Shown: positions 9,695-18,095 of the stretch, piece by piece
Position numbering within the stretch: the stretch's first letter is position 1
Layout of the letters: each line of letters begins with the position of its first letter
Assembly (NCBI RefSeq): GCF_000517125.1
Contig: NZ_KI912155.1
Coordinates: 2,274,696 to 2,338,695 of the forward strand
Length of the DNA stretch: 64,000 nt
Reading direction: 5' to 3'
From: Arthrobacter sp. MA-N2
Lineage (GTDB): Bacteria > Actinomycetota > Actinomycetes > Actinomycetales > Micrococcaceae
The notes under the pieces: generated by a model
The model's database searches: none
What the model saw: only the letters and a program-made list of their open reading frames with translations
Told to the model about the DNA's origin: nothing
Translations under genes and position numbers: made by a program

Positions 9695-10668
9695 ATCCGG
9701 CAATCAGCGGCGCGAATCGCGGCCGCTTCGTCGCCAGGACGGTGCGTGTCCGGGCTCCCGGCAAGGTGAACGTTTCCCTCAACGTCGGCCCCTTGCGGCC
9801 CGACGGCTACCACTCCGTCGCCAGCGTGTACCTTGCGGTGTCATTGTACGAGGAAGTAGCCGCCACGAGCACCGAGGAGCCCGGGATCACGGTCAGCATC
9901 GGTCCCGCAAGCACGTTGGACCTCGACGGGGTGGACATCCCCCTGGACGAGCGGAACCTGGCCTACAAGGCCGCCGCCATCATGCGGGATGTCTCGGAGG
10001 ACTCCACGGGCGTGCATTTGGAAATCACCAAGCGCGTCCCGGTCGCCGGGGGCATGGGCGGCGGGTCCGCCGACGCCGCGGCGACCCTCCTGGCCTGTGA
10101 TGCCCTCTGGAACAGCGGCTTGTCACGCGAAGAACTGGCCCACCTTGCAGCCGAGTTGGGCGCGGACGTACCGTTCTCGCTCCTCGGAGGGACCGCCGTC
10201 GGGCTTGGCATCGGCGACGAACTGTCCCCGGCTCTCGCGAAAGCGCAGATGGACTGGGTCCTGGTCTGCGCCGACTACGGACTCTCCACGCCCGAGGTCT
10301 TCCACACGCTGGACAGGCTCCGTGACGCCGAGGGACTCGTCATCCCCGAGCCGCTGGAGGTCGATGCCAAGATCCTTCAGTCGCTGCGCAAAGGCGATCC
10401 CGATGCCCTGAGTAAAGTCCTCATCAACGACCTCCAGCGAGCCTCGATCGAGCTGGCCCCGGAATTGCGTGACACTATCGGACGTGGGGAGTCCAGCGGT
10501 GCCCTTGCCGGGATCGTTTCCGGTTCCGGCCCCACCGTGGCTTTGCTCGCGCCCAACCCCCGCGCGGCGGAGGAGCTGGCCGAGGAGCTTCGCCATCTGG
10601 GGCACAACGCCCTTGCCGTACACGGCCCTGTTCCCGGTGCCCGGATCATCTCCGATACCCTCCTATGA
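9691..10668 (+). CDS. ispE: 4-diphosphocytidyl-2-C-methyl-D-erythritol kinase
   Basis: IspE phosphorylates CDP-methylerythritol in the MEP pathway of isoprenoid synthesis. It is a GHMP kinase: [12 protein letters not shown] at the N-terminus, the ATP-binding glycine-rich loop [18 protein letters not shown], and the C-terminal GSGPTVALL motif are all present. The length of 325 residues is normal once a short N-terminal extension is allowed for. The ATG overlaps the ksgA stop. The ABC-F gene follows after 66 bp. Confidence 0.96.
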   Translation: MNPAISGANRGRFVARTVRVRAPGKVNVSLNVGPLRPDGYHSVASVYLAVSLYEEVAATSTEEPGITVSIGPASTLDLDGVDIPLDERNLAYKAAAIMRDVSEDSTGVHLEITKRVPVAGGMGGGSADAAATLLACDALWNSGLSREELAHLAAELGADVPFSLLGGTAVGLGIGDELSPALAKAQMDWVLVCADYGLSTPEVFHTLDRLRDAEGLVIPEPLEVDAKILQSLRKGDPDALSKVLINDLQRASIELAPELRDTIGRGESSGALAGIVSGSGPTVALLAPNPRAAEELAEELRHLGHNALAVHGPVPGARIISDTLL

Positions 10669-10734
10669 CAGCTCGCAGTACCGATTCAACCAATAGCGAT
10701 CTTCCCAACGATTCACACCAGAAAGTAGTACCTA

Positions 10735-12570
10735 GTGGCCCACCTGCTCGGCGGTGAAAACCTCACCGTTTCGTTCGCAACCCGCACCATCCTCGACGGC
10801 GTCACCCTTGGTTTGGAGGACGGCGACAGGATCGGCATGGTCGGGCGCAACGGTGACGGCAAGTCCACGCTGATGCGCTTGCTGGCTTTGCGTTCGACGC
10901 CGGATTCCGGCCGTGTGACCAAACGCGGCGACGTGAACGTCGGCTACCTCGACCAGTCCGACGTGCTCGACGGCGACCTCACAGTGGGTGCCGCGATTGT
11001 CGGCGACCAGGCCGACCACGAATGGGCCGCCAACCCCAAGATCCGCGAAATCATGGGAGGGCTCGTTGCCGACGTCGACTGGCACGCCAACGTGCATGCG
11101 CTCTCGGGCGGGCAGAAGCGTCGGGTGGCCCTGGCCAAGCTGCTCATCGAAGACCATGACGTCATCATGCTTGACGAGCCCACCAACCACCTCGACGTGG
11201 AAGGCGTCGCCTGGCTCTCCCGGCACTTGAAGACACGCTGGCGGCCAAACCAGGGTGCGTTCCTTGTGGTGACCCACGATCGATGGTTCCTGGACGAAGT
11301 CTGCAACCGGACCTGGGAAGTACATGATGCGATGGTGGACCCGTTCGACGGCGGCTACGCGGCCTACGTGTTGGCCCGCGCCGAGCGTGACCGAAGCGCA
11401 TCCGTCGTCGAAAGCAAGCGGCAACAGCTCGTCAAGAAAGAGCTGGCGTGGCTCCGCCGGGGCGCCCCGGCGCGCACATCCAAGCCCAAGTTCCGCATCG
11501 AAGCCGCCAACGAACTGATCGCCGATGTTCCCGATCCGCGCGACTCGGTGGCCCTGAGTAAGATGGCCACGGCCCGGCTCGGCAAGGATGTGCTGGACCT
11601 TGAAGGCGTCTCCCTGGATTTCCTGGGCGACGGTGCAGGCAGGAAGCTCTTCGACGACATCACCCTGCGCCTGGCGCCGGGGCAGCGGCTCGGACTGGTG
11701 GGGGTCAACGGCGCCGGAAAGTCCACGCTGCTGCGGCTCCTTAACGGCGAGATCGCGCCGAGTTCCGGCAAGGTCAAGCGCGGCAAGACTGTTGTCACTG
11801 CCGTGCTCAGTCAGGACGTCAAGGAGCTCGACGACGTCTCGGACCTTCGCGTAATCGAGGTCATCGAGCGCGAGAAGCGTTCGTTCAGCGTGGGCGGCAA
11901 GGAATTCACGGCCGGTCAGCTTGTGGAGCAGCTCGGGTTCACGAAGGAAAAGCAGTGGACGCCGGTCACCGACCTTTCCGGTGGGGAGCGGCGCCGCTTG
12001 CAACTGCTGCGCCTGTTGGTGGGCGAACCCAACGTCCTGATGCTCGACGAACCTACCAACGACCTCGATACCGACACTCTTGCCGCCGTCGAAGACGTCC
12101 TGGACGGCTGGCCAGGCACCCTGATTGTGGTCAGCCACGACCGCTACCTCCTGGAACGCGTGACGGATTCCCAGATGGCGCTTCTGGGCGACGGCAAGCT
12201 GCGAGGGCTCCCGGGTGGCGTTGACCAGTACCTGGAATTGCGGGAAGCGGCGCTTGCGAGCGGTGCAGTGTTCGGCGGGACGTCGAGCGGGAGCAGCAGC
12301 CCGACGGCGGCAAGCGGCTCCGGCGCCGTCATTTCCGGGCCGAGTGAGGCAGAGAAACGCGAGGCCCGCAAGGACCTGAACAGGATCGACCGCCAGCTGG
12401 GCAAGATCGCGCAGCAAGAAGAGAAACTCCACGTCCAGATGGCCGCCAAGTCGCAATCGGGTGATTTCGATGCCCTCGGCGAACTGAACACCAAGCTGCA
12501 GGAACTCCTTGAGGAAAAAGAAGGCCTTGAACTCGAATGGCTCGAAGCGGCAGAGATTCTGGGGGAGTAG
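10735..12570 (+). CDS. ABC-F family ATPase
   Basis: The 611-residue soluble protein has two ABC ATPase domains and no membrane domain. Domain 1 carries Walker A GRNGDGKSTLMR, signature LSGGQKRRVALAK and Walker B VIMLDEPTNHLD. Domain 2 carries VGVNGAGKSTLLR, LSGGERRRLQLL and VLMLDEPTNDLD. A linker between them and a charged coiled-coil tail (about residues 540-600) match the ABC-F group, whose members act on ribosomes as translation factors or antibiotic-protection proteins. The start is a GTG at 10735. Which ABC-F subclass it belongs to cannot be decided by eye. Confidence 0.92.
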   Translation: MAHLLGGENLTVSFATRTILDGVTLGLEDGDRIGMVGRNGDGKSTLMRLLALRSTPDSGRVTKRGDVNVGYLDQSDVLDGDLTVGAAIVGDQADHEWAANPKIREIMGGLVADVDWHANVHALSGGQKRRVALAKLLIEDHDVIMLDEPTNHLDVEGVAWLSRHLKTRWRPNQGAFLVVTHDRWFLDEVCNRTWEVHDAMVDPFDGGYAAYVLARAERDRSASVVESKRQQLVKKELAWLRRGAPARTSKPKFRIEAANELIADVPDPRDSVALSKMATARLGKDVLDLEGVSLDFLGDGAGRKLFDDITLRLAPGQRLGLVGVNGAGKSTLLRLLNGEIAPSSGKVKRGKTVVTAVLSQDVKELDDVSDLRVIEVIEREKRSFSVGGKEFTAGQLVEQLGFTKEKQWTPVTDLSGGERRRLQLLRLLVGEPNVLMLDEPTNDLDTDTLAAVEDVLDGWPGTLIVVSHDRYLLERVTDSQMALLGDGKLRGLPGGVDQYLELREAALASGAVFGGTSSGSSSPTAASGSGAVISGPSEAEKREARKDLNRIDRQLGKIAQQEEKLHVQMAAKSQSGDFDALGELNTKLQELLEEKEGLELEWLEAAEILGE

Positions 12571-12656
12571 GCGGGCAAATGTTCCGGCGACACAGATCGA
12601 GGAAATCGATGCGCGGATTCCGGTGTCGACAGGGATTTTCCGTGTCGACGGGATGC

Positions 12657-13343
12657 TTAGCCCTCGCTCCGGAGCTCCGGATCCTTCTGCAGGCCCGTCA
12701 GGCCGTTCCACGCTAGGTTGACCAGGTGGGCGGCCACCACGCGTTTGTCGGGTTCACGGTGGTCCAGCCACCATTGGCCGGTCATGGCCACCATGCCTAC
12801 CAGCATTTGGGCGTACATGGCTCCGTCCGCAGCGCTGAAGCCGCGCCGGGAGAATTCGTCGGCAAGCAGCCCTTCCACCCGGTCCGCCACGTGGGAGAGC
12901 AAGGTGGAGAAGGCGCCTTCGGGTCGGGAAGGCGGGGCGTCCCGCATGAGGATACGGAAACCGTCGCTCCGCTCTTCGATGTAACCGAGCAACGCAAGGG
13001 CCGCCTGTTCAACGAGGACGCGAGGTTTGGCTTCAGCGGCCAGGGACGCGTTGATGGCCTCCAGCAGGATCCGGAATTCGAGCTCCACGACCTGGGTGTA
13101 GAGGCCTTCCTTCGATCCGAAGTGTTCGTAAATTACCGGCTTGGACACTCCGGCGGCGGCCGCGATTTCGTCAATAGTGGTGGCGTCCAGGCCTCGGGCG
13201 GCGAAGAGGCCCCGGCCTATTTCGATAAGTTGGGAGCGGCGCTGGGAGCCTGTCATCCGGGCACGGACAACCTGGCCCGCGGGTGGGTGGTTAATCACCC
13301 GGGAACCCATCGAACGCCGCGGAAGTCCTGTGCTGTTGCTCAC
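12657..13343 (-). CDS. TetR-family transcriptional regulator
   Basis: The 228-residue protein has a classic TetR helix-turn-helix at about residues 31-80: RRSQLIEIGRGLFAARG, then TTIDEIAAAAGVSKPVIYEHF and GSKEGLYTQVV. A variable ligand-binding C-terminal domain follows. The annotated start is a GTG at 13343; an internal ATG (MTGSQRR) about 30 codons later sits closer to the domain. The gene is convergent with the ABC-F gene, with an 86-bp gap. A tandem 12-bp repeat 55-80 bp upstream may be its own operator. The ligand and targets are unknown. Confidence 0.88.
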   Translation of the reverse strand: MSNSTGLPRRSMGSRVINHPPAGQVVRARMTGSQRRSQLIEIGRGLFAARGLDATTIDEIAAAAGVSKPVIYEHFGSKEGLYTQVVELEFRILLEAINASLAAEAKPRVLVEQAALALLGYIEERSDGFRILMRDAPPSRPEGAFSTLLSHVADRVEGLLADEFSRRGFSAADGAMYAQMLVGMVAMTGQWWLDHREPDKRVVAAHLVNLAWNGLTGLQKDPELRSEG

Positions 13344-13398
13344 GCATCTATCATGCCTTACCCCAAGCCTGAAACGGCTTCGGAGGACTTGTCAGTAC

Positions 13399-13422
13399 GG
13401 CAATAACTGCGGCAATAAGTGC
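13399..13422. repeat. Two tandem 12-bp repeats upstream of the TetR gene
   Basis: GGCAATAACTGC is followed directly by GGCAATAAGTGC, one mismatch in 12. The pair lies in the promoter region of the TetR-family gene, and autoregulation is a possible but unproven role. Confidence 0.5.
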
Positions 13423-13553
13423 GGCTGAAACGACTCGGCGGTCCGCCAAGTCGCGAACACCGCGGCGGTCATGGCAAACTAGTTTCTTGTGTGTGCGACC
13501 CGGTCACTCGGGAGCCCCGCGGGCCACGGTCCGCTTGGTCCTCGTCCACACGG

Positions 13554-13625
13554 TCCGCTCTGGTGTAATGGCAGCACCCCGGCCTTTGGAGCCGTGGAGT
13601 ATAGGTTCGAATCCTATGGGCGGAA
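13554..13625 (+). tRNA. tRNA-Gln (anticodon TTG)
   Basis: A complete 72-nt cloverleaf can be folded. The acceptor stem TCCGCTC pairs with GGGCGGA, the anticodon stem CGGC pairs with GCCG around the loop CTTTGGA (anticodon TTG), and the T arm ATAGG-TTCGAAT-CCTAT is perfect. The discriminator base is A. No CCA is encoded directly after it (ACTT follows). It precedes glmU, a common actinobacterial order. Confidence 0.96.
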
Positions 13626-13780
13626 CTTGTCGGTGATCTGCCGGCACTGCCTCTGACGGCACTGTCTCTCCCGAAGCTGTCCACCGGCTGCTGGGGAAGA
13701 CCATCAATCGGCCAGAGTAGGATAGAGCAGATGCCGCAGCCGGGTTCGCCCGGACGTTACCGAGCAAGGAGAGCGAGTTC

Positions 13781-15286
13781 GTGAGCCCCGATACTACTGG
13801 CCCCGCCGCAGTGATCGTCCTAGCCGCCGGAGCCGGTACGCGCATGAAGTCGCGGACTCCCAAAATTCTCCACGAAATCGGTGGACGCTCGATGGTGGCG
13901 CATGCCCTCCTCGCTGCGCGGTCCATCGATCCCCAGCAGCTTGCCTTGGTGGTTCGCCACGAGCGGGACCTCGTCGCCGCGCACATCGAACTGATCGATC
14001 CCGAGGCCGTCATCGTGGACCAGGACGATGTTCCCGGAACAGGGCGCGCCGTGGAGGTCGCCCTTGATGCCTTGGACGCCAAGGCCGAGCTCAGCGGCAC
14101 AGTGGTTGTCACGTACGGCGATGTGCCCTTGCTTACCGGCTCCCTGCTCTCCGAACTCGTCGCCGCGCACGAATCCGAAGGCAACGCCGTGACGGTCTTG
14201 ACCGCGATCCTCGATGATGCCAATGGCTACGGCCGCATCCTTCGTGCCGAAGACGGCACCGTGCTGGGCATCCGCGAACACAAAGACGCGAGCGACGCCG
14301 AGCGTTCCATCCGCGAGGTTAACTCAGGTATCTACGCTTTTGACGCGGGAGTACTCCGTTCCCAGCTGCGCAAAGTGACTACAGAGAACATCCAGCGCGA
14401 AAAGTACCTGACCGACGTGCTCGCCTTGGCGCGCGACGCCGGAGGCCGGGTTTCCGCCGTCATCACCGAGGACCGCTGGCAAGTGGAAGGCGCTAACGAC
14501 CGGATCCAGCTCGCCGCGCTCGGCGCCGAGCACAATCGCCGCATCGTTGAAGCCTGGATGCGTGCCGGCGTTACGGTCGTCGACCCGGCTACCACCTGGA
14601 TCGATTCCACAGTCACCCTGGACGAAGACGTCCGCCTCCTGCCCAACACGCAGCTTCACGGCGCCACTACCGTGGCCCGGGACGCCGTCGTCGGCCCTGA
14701 CACGACCCTCACCGATGTATCGGTGGGCGAAGGCGCGAAGGTGACCCGGACGCACGGCTCAGGGTCCATCATCGGGGCGGGGGCCAGCGTGGGTCCGTTC
14801 ACTTACCTGCGCCCGGGCACGGTCCTGGGGGATACCGGAAAGATCGGGGCCTTCTACGAAACCAAGAACGTGACGATCGGCCGTGGCTCCAAGTTGTCCC
14901 ACCTCGGCTACGCCGGCGACGCCGAGATCGGCGAGGACACCAACATCGGCTGCGGCAACATCACGGCCAACTACGACGGCGAGAAGAAGCACCGCACGGT
15001 GATCGGCTCCGGGGTGCGGACCGGCTCCAACACCGTCTTTGTTGCCCCCGTGACGGTGGGCGACGGCGCGTACAGCGGTGCCGGCGCCATCATCCGCAGG
15101 GACGTTCCCGCCGGAGCCCTGACCCTGAGTGTCGCCCCCCAGCGCAATTCCGAAGGCTGGGTCGTTGCCAACCGCCAGGGCAGCAACTCTGCCCAGCTGG
15201 CGCAGGCTGCGCAAGCCGCGCAACGCTCTGCCACCCCCGATTCCCCAAGTATTCCGGCAACCACAGAACAGGGCACACAGGCATGA
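13781..15286 (+). CDS. glmU: Bifunctional GlmU: N-acetylglucosamine-1-phosphate uridyltransferase / glucosamine-1-phosphate acetyltransferase
   Basis: GlmU makes UDP-GlcNAc, the precursor of peptidoglycan and of amino-sugar polysaccharides. The N-terminal nucleotidyltransferase domain begins with VLAAGAGTRMKSRTPKILHEIGG. The C-terminal left-handed beta-helix contains hexapeptide repeats and the acetyltransferase active region around YLRPGTVLGD, FYETKNV and NITANYDG. The tail of about 40 residues after ANRQGSNSAQ is low in complexity (Ala/Gln-rich). The start is a GTG at 13781 with AAGGAGAGC upstream. The stop overlaps the prs start (ATGA). Its product could feed the amino-sugar dehydrogenase and GT2 synthase in the accessory block; that link is inference. 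Confidence 0.96.
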   Translation: MSPDTTGPAAVIVLAAGAGTRMKSRTPKILHEIGGRSMVAHALLAARSIDPQQLALVVRHERDLVAAHIELIDPEAVIVDQDDVPGTGRAVEVALDALDAKAELSGTVVVTYGDVPLLTGSLLSELVAAHESEGNAVTVLTAILDDANGYGRILRAEDGTVLGIREHKDASDAERSIREVNSGIYAFDAGVLRSQLRKVTTENIQREKYLTDVLALARDAGGRVSAVITEDRWQVEGANDRIQLAALGAEHNRRIVEAWMRAGVTVVDPATTWIDSTVTLDEDVRLLPNTQLHGATTVARDAVVGPDTTLTDVSVGEGAKVTRTHGSGSIIGAGASVGPFTYLRPGTVLGDTGKIGAFYETKNVTIGRGSKLSHLGYAGDAEIGEDTNIGCGNITANYDGEKKHRTVIGSGVRTGSNTVFVAPVTVGDGAYSGAGAIIRRDVPAGALTLSVAPQRNSEGWVVANRQGSNSAQLAQAAQAAQRSATPDSPSIPATTEQGTQA

Positions 15287-16263
15287 GCGAAATCACCGCA
15301 CACGGCGAGAAGAAACTAGTTCTCGCCGCCGGACGGGCGCACCCCGAGCTGGCGCAGGAAATCGCCAAGGAACTGGAAACAGAACTCCTGCCTATTGACG
15401 CCTACGACTTCGCCAACGGGGAAATTTACGTTCGCTCGGCGGAGAGCGTCCGGGGCACCGACGCGTTCGTCATCCAGGCGCACCCGGCCCCGCTGAATAA
15501 CTGGCTCATGGAGCAGTTGATCATGATCGACTCCCTGAAGCGGGCCTCGGCAAAGCGGATCACGGTTGTTTCGCCGTTCTACCCCTATGCCCGGCAGGAC
15601 AAGAAGGGCCGCGGCCGCGAGCCGATCTCCGCCCGACTGGTGGCAGACCTCTACAAGACAGCCGGCGCGGACCGCATCATGTCCGTGGACCTGCACACTT
15701 CCCAGATCCAGGGGTTCTTTGACGGACCGGTGGACCACCTCATGGCCATTCCGCTGCTTGCTGACTACATTCGGACCCGGGTTGAAGCCGACAATATCAC
15801 CGTTGTTTCGCCGGATACCGGCCGCGTCCGCGTGGCGGAGCAATGGGCCGAGCGCCTGGGCGGCGCGCCTTTGGCCTTCGTTCACAAGAGCCGCGACCTC
15901 ACGGTGCCGAACCAAGCTGTCTCGAAGACCGTCGTCGGGCAGATCGAAGGCCGCACGTGCGTCCTGATCGATGACATGATCGACACCGGTGGAACGATCT
16001 CCGGCGCCGTCCAGGTCCTCAAGAATGCCGGTGCCAAGGACGTCATTATCGCGTGCACCCATGCGGTGTTCTCCGAACCGGCGGCGCAGCGCTTGGCCGA
16101 TTCGGGTGCCCGCGAGGTTGTTGTCACCAATACGCTGCCGATTCCGGCCGACAAGCGCTTCCCGCAGCTTACGGTGCTGTCGATCGCACCGTTGATTGCG
16201 CGCGCCATCCGCGAAGTGTTCGACGACGGTTCCGTCACGAGCCTCTTCGACGGCAACGCCTAG
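15283..16263 (+). CDS. prs: Ribose-phosphate pyrophosphokinase
   Basis: Prs converts ribose-5-phosphate and ATP into PRPP for nucleotide, His and Trp synthesis. The 326-residue protein has the ATP-binding region FYPYARQDKKGRGREPIS, the metal and active-site segment SVDLHTSQIQGFF, and the PRPP-binding loop VLIDDMIDTGGTIS. It is translationally coupled to glmU by a 4-bp overlap. A short hairpin that is a deleted form of the 66-bp repeat lies 25 bp after the stop. Confidence 0.97.
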   Translation: MSEITAHGEKKLVLAAGRAHPELAQEIAKELETELLPIDAYDFANGEIYVRSAESVRGTDAFVIQAHPAPLNNWLMEQLIMIDSLKRASAKRITVVSPFYPYARQDKKGRGREPISARLVADLYKTAGADRIMSVDLHTSQIQGFFDGPVDHLMAIPLLADYIRTRVEADNITVVSPDTGRVRVAEQWAERLGGAPLAFVHKSRDLTVPNQAVSKTVVGQIEGRTCVLIDDMIDTGGTISGAVQVLKNAGAKDVIIACTHAVFSEPAAQRLADSGAREVVVTNTLPIPADKRFPQLTVLSIAPLIARAIREVFDDGSVTSLFDGNA

Positions 16264-16572
16264 TCTCCACGCAAACCCCGGGTCCGCACCCAACTGCCAG
16301 TCAGTTGGGCCGGGGTGGGGCAGTTTTCCCTTTGACGGGACGTGGCTGCTAAACTCTTGGGGATACCTTGGCGAGGGAGAGCACATCCGGGCTAATACCG
16401 GATTGCGGGTCTCCGTTATCGACTGGGTCTGAATCTCCTTCAACGAAGGCGGACTGAACCGGCTGCTCCAGCGGTCGGCGCTCCGTCGGGCGTGGAAGGT
16501 CACCACAGACCTCCGCCCTTGCTGATCGACTTGCCTGCATCCTGCCGGCGCCACAGTAATCAAGGAGTACAC
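16264..16572 (+). promoter_or_regulatory. Gene-free leader region upstream of rplY
   Basis: This 309-bp stretch has no convincing gene. It contains the shortened palindromic repeat and then a run of nested hairpins. GGAGA (16376-16380) and TCTCC (16410-16414) enclose ATCCGG (16385-16390) paired with CCGGAT (16398-16403). A separate CCTTC-AAC-GAAGG hairpin lies at 16437-16449. A structured 5' leader of rplY, perhaps autoregulatory, is plausible. TTGACG at 16332 could be a -35, but no well-spaced -10 follows it. Confidence 0.4.
16289..16309. repeat. Shortened copy of the palindromic intergenic repeat
   Basis: CCCAACTG and CAGTTGGG form an 8-bp stem. Bases 16290-16309 match the 3' arm of the full copy at 1173-1238 with one difference, so this looks like an internally deleted copy. 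It sits 25 bp after prs and may serve as a terminator. Confidence 0.65.
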
Positions 16573-17142
16573 ATGTCTGAACAGAAGCTCGTAGCGGAAC
16601 TGCGCACCGAATTCGGCAAGGGTTTCGCCCGCCGGGCCCGTGCAGCCGGCCAGATCCCGGCCGTCATCTACGGTCACGGTGCAGAGCCGATCCACATCAA
16701 CCTCCCGGGCCGCGCCACCACCCTGGCGGTCCGTGTTTCCAACGCCCTGTTGGCCCTTGACGTCAACGGCGAAGAACACCTGGCCCTGGTGAAGGACATC
16801 CAGCGCGACCCGATCAAGCAGATCATCGAGCACATCGACCTCCTGACCGTCCGCACAGGCGAGAAGGTTACCGTTGACGTGGCCGTCCACGTGATCGGCG
16901 AAGCTGCCATTGGCGCAGTCGCCAACCAGGAAGCCACCACGGTTTCCCTCGAAGCCGAGGCCACGCACCTGCCGACCTTCGTCGAAATCAGCATCGAAGG
17001 CCGCAAGGCCGGCGAGCACGTCCACGCCTCGGACATCGTCCTGCCGAGCGGCTCCGAGCTGCTGAGCGATCCCGAGACGCTCATCATCCATATCTCGGAG
17101 GCCACCTCGGAAGCCGAGGCAGAGGCAGCTCCTGCTGAGTAG
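16573..17142 (+). CDS. rplY: 50S ribosomal protein L25/general stress protein Ctc
   Basis: The 189-residue protein is the long CTC form of L25, which binds 5S rRNA. It has an N-terminal L25 domain (VAELRTEFGKGFARRARAAG, PAVIYGHG) and a C-terminal beta domain (THLPTFVEISIEG, DIVLPSGSELLSDP). The frame is open further upstream, but the ATG at 16573 has a strong AAGGAG eight bases before it and gives the conserved MSEQKLVAELR start. Two hairpins follow the stop, the second a strong terminator. Confidence 0.95.
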   Translation: MSEQKLVAELRTEFGKGFARRARAAGQIPAVIYGHGAEPIHINLPGRATTLAVRVSNALLALDVNGEEHLALVKDIQRDPIKQIIEHIDLLTVRTGEKVTVDVAVHVIGEAAIGAVANQEATTVSLEAEATHLPTFVEISIEGRKAGEHVHASDIVLPSGSELLSDPETLIIHISEATSEAEAEAAPAE

Positions 17143-17187
17143 TCTTCTGTCTAGTAGTCATTCCGACTACTAGCGGCACCAGCCTGC

Positions 17188-17228
17188 AAGTGGCCGGGTC
17201 CCTGAGGGGTCCCGGCCACTTCTTTTTC
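17188..17228 (+). terminator. Intrinsic terminator after rplY
   Basis: The 11-bp stem AAGTGGCCGGG/CCCGGCCACTT is followed by CTTTTTCC. A second perfect hairpin, CTAGTAGTC/GACTACTAG (17151-17173), lies between the rplY stop and this terminator. Confidence 0.92.
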
Positions 17229-17260
17229 CTTCCACCCCCTTGATTCCCTAGGATGACTCC

Positions 17261-17845
17261 ATGACTGACACTTGGCTGATCGCAGGCCTTGGCAATCCCG
17301 GCGCTGAATACAGCCACAATCGCCACAACGTCGGCCAAATGGTGCTGGACGAACTTGCCTCGCGCGTGGGTGGAAGCTTCAAAGCCCACAAAGCCCGGGC
17401 CCAGGTTGTCGAGGGAAGGCTCGGGATCGGCGGCCCGCGTGTGGTTCTCGCGAAGCCGATAAGCTACATGAATGTTTCCGGAGGCCCCGTTTCCGGCTTG
17501 GCCAAGTTCTTTGATATCTCCCCGGATCACGTGATTGCAGTCCATGACGAAATTGACATCCCATTCAACACCATTAGATTGAAGATCGGCGGAGGGGAAG
17601 GCGGGCACAACGGCCTGCGGGATATCTCCAAGGCTTTGGCAACCAAGGACTACTTGCGCGTCCGCGTGGGCGTTGGCAGGCCACCGGGGAGAATGGATAC
17701 CGCGGATTACGTCCTCAGGGATTTTGGACCCGCCGAAAAGAAAGAGCTGCCCTTTCTCTTGGATGAAGCGGCGGATGCCGTTGAACTATTGGTGACTGAG
17801 GGTTTGCTTGCCGCCCAGCAGAAGTTCCACCCGGTCAAGGCCTAG
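17261..17845 (+). CDS. pth: Peptidyl-tRNA hydrolase
   Basis: Pth releases tRNA from prematurely dropped peptidyl-tRNA. The 194-residue protein shows [19 protein letters not shown] with the catalytic His, [13 protein letters not shown], and [28 protein letters not shown]. The ATG at 17261 places the product at the normal family length. It is the last housekeeping gene before the 24-kb accessory block. Confidence 0.97.
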   Translation: MTDTWLIAGLGNPGAEYSHNRHNVGQMVLDELASRVGGSFKAHKARAQVVEGRLGIGGPRVVLAKPISYMNVSGGPVSGLAKFFDISPDHVIAVHDEIDIPFNTIRLKIGGGEGGHNGLRDISKALATKDYLRVRVGVGRPPGRMDTADYVLRDFGPAEKKELPFLLDEAADAVELLVTEGLLAAQQKFHPVKA

Positions 17846-17920
17846 CCTCGCGGATGAGAAAGATGCCGGTCCGGGCTGAGCTGCCGCGCCGGGATTCATG
17901 CTCTGAACCGGTGGTTCGAA

Positions 17921-17973
17921 CGTACTCATTCGAGTCATTAACAAGTAGCCTGATGGTGGGCTGGCTGACTAAT
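17921..17973 (+). promoter_or_regulatory. Candidate promoter of the LAL regulator array
   Basis: ACTC-ATTC-GAGT (17924-17935) is a gapped palindrome of the ACTC-N4-GAGT type, also found at 44516-44527. CGAGT at 17931 lies 39 bp before a TAAT (17970) that could be part of a -10. This spacing is close to that of the other CGAGT/CGGGT elements in the block. An AGTAG half-site at 17944 is also present. Confidence 0.35.
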
Positions 17974-17991
17974 TGATTCGGGGAGATCCCT

Positions 17992-18093
17992 ATGATACTT
18001 TGCAAATCACTGCCGGGGCTGAAGAGGAAATTACCCAACAAACGACCCGCTGAACGTCACGTCCGCCAGAGCTACGAAGGTAGCGTGATTTAA
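17992..18093 (+). CDS. Possible 33-residue leader ORF upstream of LAL regulator 1
   Basis: The ATG at 17992 follows GGGGAG with a 7-base gap and encodes a basic 33-residue peptide (MILCKSLPGLKRKLPNKRP and onward). Its TAA ends at 18093, two bases before the TTG start of the first large regulator. The regulator has no Shine-Dalgarno of its own at a good distance, so coupled translation from this ORF is plausible. I recognise no family. It may be only a translational leader. The same layout, a short ORF ending at a structural gene start, recurs at 29492-29704, 32166-32264 and 34662-34931. Confidence 0.45.
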   Translation: MILCKSLPGLKRKLPNKRPAERHVRQSYEGSVI

Positions 18094-18095
18094 TA

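Noticed and set aside
7658-9703. A 681-codon minus-strand open frame across rpf and ksgA.
   Set aside because: Both sense genes have clear family motifs. The antisense frame is low in complexity and spans two genes and a terminator.
10732-12711. A 659-codon minus-strand open frame over the ABC-F gene.
   Set aside because: It is the shadow of a gene with two complete ABC ATPase domains.
15316-17091. A 591-codon minus-strand open frame across prs and rplY.
   Set aside because: It covers two conserved genes and the intergenic region between them, and shows no family features.
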